Assembly (NCBI GenBank): GCA_031292015.1
Contig: JARLHY010000104.1
Span: 1-48,709, forward strand
Length of the DNA: 48,709 nucleotides
Direction: 5' to 3'
Origin: Negativicutes bacterium
GTDB taxonomy: Bacteria; Bacillota_C; Negativicutes; Sporomusales_B; JARLHX01
Shown: positions 45,111 through 48,709 of the stretch, piece after piece
Position numbering within the stretch: position 1 is the stretch's first letter
How the letters are laid out: each line of letters opens with the position of its first letter
Made by a program: the position numbers and the translations under genes
The notes under the pieces: model-generated
Told to the model about the DNA's origin: nothing
The model's input: the letters and a program-made list of their open reading frames with translations, nothing else
Database searches by the model: none

Positions 45111-45569
45111 TCAGCGCAAGCCGCCGAAGCCCTGCTGGCGGAGGGCTTCATACACCACCACCGCGACAGCGTTGGACAGGTTGAGGGACCGGGCGTCAGG
45201 CAACATGGGAATCCTCACGCAGCGGCCGGGATTGGCGGCCAGCAGCGGCGCCGGCAGTCCGGCGGTTTCCTTGCCGAAAACCAGGACGTCTTCGGCGGTG
45301 TAGTTTACTTCGGTGTAGGCCTTGTCGGCCTTGGTGGTGTTAAAATAGAAATTGCGCCCGGCGAGGGCGGCTTCCAGCGCGGCGTAGTTGTCGTGATAAA
45401 CCACCTGGACAAGGTGCCAGTAGTCGAGTCCCGCCCGTTTCAGGTAGCGGTCCTCGGTGGAAAAGCCCAGCGGCCTCACCAGGTGGAGCCGGCAGGCGGT
45501 AGCGGCGCACAGGCGGGCGATGTTGCCAGTATTGCCCGGGATCTCCGGTTCGACAAGAACGATATGCAT
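45111..45569 (-). CDS. trmL: tRNA (cytidine(34)-2'-O)-methyltransferase TrmL
   Basis: 152 residues, a compact SPOUT methyltransferase. The knot and SAM-binding blocks are EPEIPGNTGNIARLC, VFGKETAGLP and IPMLPDARSLNLSNAVAVV, matching TrmL/CspR. It methylates the wobble base of tRNA-Leu. ATG at 45569 has GGAG 8 bases upstream; the ATG at 45575 is too close. Confidence 0.95.
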   Translation of the reverse strand: MHIVLVEPEIPGNTGNIARLCAATACRLHLVRPLGFSTEDRYLKRAGLDYWHLVQVVYHDNYAALEAALAGRNFYFNTTKADKAYTEVNYTAEDVLVFGKETAGLPAPLLAANPGRCVRIPMLPDARSLNLSNAVAVVVYEALRQQGFGGLR

Positions 45570-45587
45570 CAGCATCTCTCCATACTA

Positions 45588-45869
45588 TTACAGAAATTCA
45601 ACATCAAACAACGTCACTTCGGCGTCGCCGACGTCATCGACAATGTTGCGCATCAGGTTGACCTGGGCGTCCAGGATCTTGCGGCTGCCACCCACCATGG
45701 CCGCCGTGACCGCCGCGCGCTGCCAGGTGTCCTGAAAGCCGGTTTCAGCCACCGCGGCGTGGCAGCGGGACCTGATCCGCTCAACGACCCGCTTCACCAC
45801 CTGACGCTTGGCTTTGAGGGAGTTGGCCCCGGGGATGAACAGTTCGAGCTCGCATATCACCACAGGCAT
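45588..45869 (-). CDS. DUF503 family protein (YlxP-like)
   Basis: 93 residues, the normal family length: VVICELELFIPGANSLKAKRQVVKR, then QRAAVTAAMVGGS and AEVTLFDVEFL. In Bacillus YlxP is encoded with ribosome maturation genes, and a link with RNA or ribosome assembly is likely but not proved. Its ATG at 45869 overlaps the yjbQ stop by one base (TGATG), so the two are translationally coupled. Confidence 0.9.
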   Translation of the reverse strand: MPVVICELELFIPGANSLKAKRQVVKRVVERIRSRCHAAVAETGFQDTWQRAAVTAAMVGGSRKILDAQVNLMRNIVDDVGDAEVTLFDVEFL

Positions 45870-46264
45870 CAGGGAGCCGCCATGGAGGTGACGGCCACGG
45901 TGCGGCGGCGCGGCCCATCGAATTCGCACAGGTAGATGCCCTGCCAGGTACCGAGGTATAAGCGGCCGTCCCGCACCGGGACGGTGACTGATGATCCCAG
46001 CAGCGAGGCTTTGATGTGGGCCGGCGAGTTGCCCTCGCCATGGCGGTAAGCCAGCTGCGGCACCATGCTGTCCAGGCCGGCCAGCATGTCGGTCACCACG
46101 TCAGGATCAGCGTTTTCGTTGATGGTTATTCCGGCGGTGGTGTGCGGCACAAAAACAAGGCAGAGCCCTGTCCGGACACCGGCGCTGCGCAGCGCCGCCG
46201 CTACTTTTGCGGTGATATCGACAAAGCCTTCCGCCGGGGTATTCACCTGAAATTCTTCGAACAT
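45869..46264 (-). CDS. yjbQ: YjbQ/UPF0047 family protein
   Basis: 131 residues. The family signature is seen in VFVPHTTAGITINENADPD and HGEGNSPAHIKASLLG, followed by GTWQGIYLCEFDGPR. These trimeric proteins have been assigned a weak thiamine-phosphate synthase activity; the physiological role is unclear. ATG at 46264 gives the usual length and has AGGATGG upstream; an in-frame ATG at 46345 would run through a terminator hairpin (46309-46330). Confidence 0.9.
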   Translation of the reverse strand: MFEEFQVNTPAEGFVDITAKVAAALRSAGVRTGLCLVFVPHTTAGITINENADPDVVTDMLAGLDSMVPQLAYRHGEGNSPAHIKASLLGSSVTVPVRDGRLYLGTWQGIYLCEFDGPRRRTVAVTSMAAP

Positions 46265-46308
46265 GCTATCACCATCCTGGTAGTAGAGTTCCACGCCGGA
46301 AAATAAAA

Positions 46309-46330
46309 ATCCTACCCGGCGGGATAGGAT
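46309..46330 (-). terminator. hairpin with T-run just before yjbQ
   Basis: ATCCTA pairs with TAGGAT and CCC with GGG around a 3-base loop, with one bulged base. On the minus strand TTTTATTTTCC follows. It lies 45 bases before the yjbQ ATG and 364 bases past the preceding gene, so it either ends that transcript or acts in the yjbQ leader. Confidence 0.65.
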
Positions 46331-46525
46331 AGAGTATTCAGACACTTCGGGGATCAGGGCTGCGGGGGAATTCTCCGGATTATAACAACTGCCAAGATCA
46401 CGGGGACCGCAAAAGTGCCGGACGGGCTAAGCTTCAGGATCAAGGCGCTGTATAGCTTGCGACTGCGCTGGTCCGGTGCTGAATGGCAATTGAATGTTAG
46501 TTTTTGTTCCTTAATCTTATTCCTC

Positions 46526-46702
46526 GGCTGTTCAAAAAGGTCGAGATGATAGGCGGCTGCGAGGAAGCGCGCGCAGACAGTACATGACGGCGTACGGCAA
46601 GCGCGCTCCCGGAGCACCAAGTGCGCAGTTCTCGCGCTTCAGCGCTTAGAAATGCGGCCTGCCCCTTGCGGGTGCGACGCAGATTGGCCTTTTTCAACAG
46701 CC
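46526..46702. repeat. MITE-like element with 17-bp terminal inverted repeats
   Basis: GGCTGTTCAAAAAGGTC (46526-46542) and GGCCTTTTTCAACAGCC (46686-46702) are inverted copies matching at 15 of 17 positions, bounding a 177-base GC-rich non-coding core. I recognise this end sequence as a common intergenic repeat in Sporomusaceae-type genomes, from memory and not searched. The right end supplies the stop codon of the gene at 46694. The remaining gap 46331-46525 shows no gene. Confidence 0.7.
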
Positions 46703-47767
46703 TGCCCGGCGGCGGTGGCGGAGCAAGTCAGTGAACGCCTCCAATCTGGTCACCACGCCGGCCATGCCGGTCTGTTCGTCGAAGGCCATCGACAGGACCG
46801 GAATGTCGGCGGCGCTGCTTACATCAGGCAGAATGTTTTTGGCGATGACTTCCGGCATACAGGTGAAGGGGAAAACATGGATCATGCCGTCATAACCGGC
46901 ACGGCCCATTTGCACGGTGTAGCCAACGCTCTTGACCCCGTGTCCGCCGACATAGTGTCCAAGATAAGGCGCCGCCAGGGCGGCTACCGCCGAATTGACT
47001 TTGAGGGCCTGTCGGTTCTTCAGGATATGGGTCTGGACGTATTCTCCCAGCAGCATCGGCGAATGAACCTCCACGCCGAGACGCCCGAGGCGACCGGTCA
47101 GTTCCTGGTTGGCGAAAGGTTCGAGAAGAAGGTAAATCTCGCCGACGAGGCCGATTTTCAGCGGGGTGGCCGCCGGGTCGACAGCAACAGCCGAAATTCG
47201 GTCTTCGATGAGTCTGACGGTCCTGGCCAGTTCGGCCGGATCCCCGGCCCGGTCGATGGCAACCAGCGCTTCTTTGCGCACGTTGTCGATGCTGCCGGGA
47301 TGGGCCTCCCGCGGCCGGACAAAACAGGCGCGCCGGTCGACGGCGTCGATAGCTGTCAGCTTGGCCCCGGCCAGGCGGAAAGCCTGCCAGATTTCCCGCC
47401 AGCTCCGGCCGGGGGTCATCTGCCGCAGCGCCGCGTAAACACTGGCGATATCAGGTTCGACCACCACAAGCTCAAAGTCGTAGCCAAGGTCGCGAAGGAT
47501 ATCTTTCTGCACTTCGGCGTAATAGCCCAGCCGGCAAGGCCCGCAGCCGCCGCAGGTGAGGATGGTGTCGGCGCCCTGGTCCAGAGCCTGGATAAAGGTG
47601 CCGAGACTGATTTTAAAGGGCAGGCAGGCGGTCTCAGGGGCATGGACGGCGCCGATTTCCAGGGTCTTTTTGCTCAGCGGCGGAGCCAGCGTTTTCAGCC
47701 CGAAGCCGGTCAGCAGCGACCGCAGCACGATATGCATGGTCCCCATATGGGGAAAGGTCACCAGCAT
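46694..47767 (-). CDS. 2-hydroxyacyl-CoA dehydratase/activase-type Fe-S protein
   Basis: 357 residues. ACLPFKISLGTFIQALDQGAD and TCGGCGPCRLGYYAEVQ supply Cys ligands as in the BcrC/HgdB (D-component) family; late blocks are FPFTCMPEV and AFDEQTGMAGVVTRLEAFTDLL. ATG at 47767 follows GGAGG by 8 bases and overlaps the upstream gene by 10 bases, so translation is coupled. In many Firmicutes these domains belong to one large dehydratase-activase-like protein of unknown substrate. The last residues (RRRAGC and stop) lie within the end of the inverted-repeat element. Confidence 0.88.
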   Translation of the reverse strand: MLVTFPHMGTMHIVLRSLLTGFGLKTLAPPLSKKTLEIGAVHAPETACLPFKISLGTFIQALDQGADTILTCGGCGPCRLGYYAEVQKDILRDLGYDFELVVVEPDIASVYAALRQMTPGRSWREIWQAFRLAGAKLTAIDAVDRRACFVRPREAHPGSIDNVRKEALVAIDRAGDPAELARTVRLIEDRISAVAVDPAATPLKIGLVGEIYLLLEPFANQELTGRLGRLGVEVHSPMLLGEYVQTHILKNRQALKVNSAVAALAAPYLGHYVGGHGVKSVGYTVQMGRAGYDGMIHVFPFTCMPEVIAKNILPDVSSAADIPVLSMAFDEQTGMAGVVTRLEAFTDLLRHRRRAGC

Positions 47768-48675
47768 TTGCTTTTCCTCCGCAGCAGCATGTCGGTGAAG
47801 GCTTCCAGTCTGGTGATGAACCCGGCTTCGGCGGTGTGCTCGTCCACCGACAGCAGCAGAAAGGGTATTTCCTGCCGGCGGGCGTGGCGGGCCAGGGTTT
47901 CGCCCACCAGCGAATCGGGGCCGCAGGCAAAGGAGGTCAGAAAAATCATCCCGTCCAGCGGCTGGAGCGAATACAAAAGAGCCAGGGCAGCACCGGCCAG
48001 GCGGTGGCAGTAGTGCCAAAAAACTTTTTTAGTCAGCCGTCGGGTGACAGTTTCGGCGACCAGAGGATCGACGCTGTCCGGAGTGACGGTACCAACGCCC
48101 AGACCGGCCAGTTTGTCGACAATGTCCCGGCTGATCTGGCGGTCGTAAAGCATGTACGGATGGCCGATCAGCGCCGCCTTGAGGGGCATGTCGCCGCTCT
48201 CCCGGGTGGGCAGCGGAGCGAAAGATGTGCTGCGGCAGGCCTGACGCCAGGCGGCAAGGCTGGTCAGCGGATTTTTCCCCAGCAGCCGGCCGCAGGCGAT
48301 CACCGCCCGGTACAGGTCCAGCCCGCCCTGCCGCAGGTTGATGGTGTTGTCGATAAGCGGCGGCAGCTTGGTCCCGCCGCTGCGGATCAGATCAGGCAGG
48401 CCGATGATCTTGGGGCAGGAGTACTGGCCAGCGGCCACGCTGACAATTCGGGGCACGAAGAGATAATCCACTGTGCCGGCCAGTTCACGGGCATGGCCCA
48501 CAGCCGCTCGCACCGGCAGGCAAACCTCGTCGATGAGTCCGCTTCCTTCTATGGTTGCCGGCGAGGTTTCCCCCGACACGACCACTTCAGCGCCAAGTCC
48601 GCGCAGAACATTCTGCCACAGATCTTTATAGTAGTAAAACAGCAGGCCTCTTGGTATTCCCACAGTTGGCGCCAC
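47758..48675 (-). CDS. DUF2229 acyl-CoA dehydratase activase-related protein
   Basis: 305 residues. The DUF2229 start GIPRGLLFYYYKDLW is followed by EVCLPVRAAVGHARELAG, FVPRIVSVAAGQYSCPKIIGLPD, and a C-terminal FACGPDSLVGETLARHA. The end (TAEAGFITRLEAFTDMLLRRK) closely parallels the end of the next gene, so the two share a domain. The conserved Cys residues may hold an Fe-S cluster. GTG at 48675 is 6 bases after GGAGGAGG. An ASKHA-type ATPase partner would be expected just beyond the right edge. Nothing is seen in the last 34 bases. Confidence 0.88.
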   Translation of the reverse strand: MAPTVGIPRGLLFYYYKDLWQNVLRGLGAEVVVSGETSPATIEGSGLIDEVCLPVRAAVGHARELAGTVDYLFVPRIVSVAAGQYSCPKIIGLPDLIRSGGTKLPPLIDNTINLRQGGLDLYRAVIACGRLLGKNPLTSLAAWRQACRSTSFAPLPTRESGDMPLKAALIGHPYMLYDRQISRDIVDKLAGLGVGTVTPDSVDPLVAETVTRRLTKKVFWHYCHRLAGAALALLYSLQPLDGMIFLTSFACGPDSLVGETLARHARRQEIPFLLLSVDEHTAEAGFITRLEAFTDMLLRRKSKCW

Positions 48676-48709
48676 GGGCACCCTCCTCCGCTTGTCGTAT
48701 CTGAGGTCC

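Overview
The window reads as chromosome of an anaerobic, spore-forming diderm Firmicute, most likely a Negativicute of the Sporomusaceae type. Firmicute housekeeping genes (SepF, YlbF, YlxP/DUF503, strong AGGAGG ribosome sites, frequent GTG and TTG starts) sit beside outer-membrane export genes (TolC, HlyD). Other pointers are a B12-dependent ribonucleotide reductase and 2-hydroxyacyl-CoA dehydratase-type Fe-S proteins. This placement is inference from gene content; no rRNA or tRNA gene is visible.

Region 1 (1-11840, all minus strand) is a nine-gene run read leftward from a LysR-flanked promoter region: CaiB/BaiF CoA-transferase, biotin-dependent carboxyltransferase, DUF6282 amidohydrolase, Na+/solute symporter, DASS anion carrier, exported lactonase-like amidohydrolase, chemoreceptor, and GlcE/GlcF-type 2-hydroxyacid oxidase subunits (GlcF runs off the left edge). 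LysR (12056-13006) is divergent.

Region 2 (13.1-19.6 kb, AT-richer) holds two small regulons. A TetR gene and an export operon (DUF4405, HlyD, ABC-2 permease, TolC) carry two operators that match at 20 of 21 positions. A MarR gene and two small unknown genes carry matching palindromes that overlap their promoters. The export operon contains no ATPase gene.

Region 3 (19.7-31.5 kb, all minus strand) is a second catabolic run with the same logic as region 1: carboxyltransferase, CoA-transferase, DASS carrier, SDR dehydrogenase, sigma-54 activator, second DASS carrier, ModA-like binding protein and exported PHB-depolymerase-like esterase. It starts at a full-consensus sigma-54 promoter (31478-31493) and ends at a terminator (19740-19772). 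Regions 1 and 3 look like twin cassettes: release an acid outside the cell, import it by DASS, attach CoA by CoA-transferase, and remove (or add) a carboxyl group with a carboxyltransferase. The substrates are unknown, and the biotin carrier and membrane decarboxylase subunits are not in the window.

Region 4 (31.5-35.3 kb) has a GH25 lysozyme and a papain-like peptidase without signal peptides, a DUF4931 HIT/GalT-like protein and a CPBP membrane protein with altered active-site motifs.

Region 5 (35.5-48.7 kb, GC-richer, minus strand) is mostly housekeeping: sepF behind a duplicated sigma-H-like promoter, nrdJ, typA, a beta-CASP RNase-like protein, murB, ylbF, an endonuclease-IV-like protein, an MFS carrier, trmL, DUF503, yjbQ, a MITE-like inverted-repeat element, and two related CoA-dehydratase/activase-type genes.
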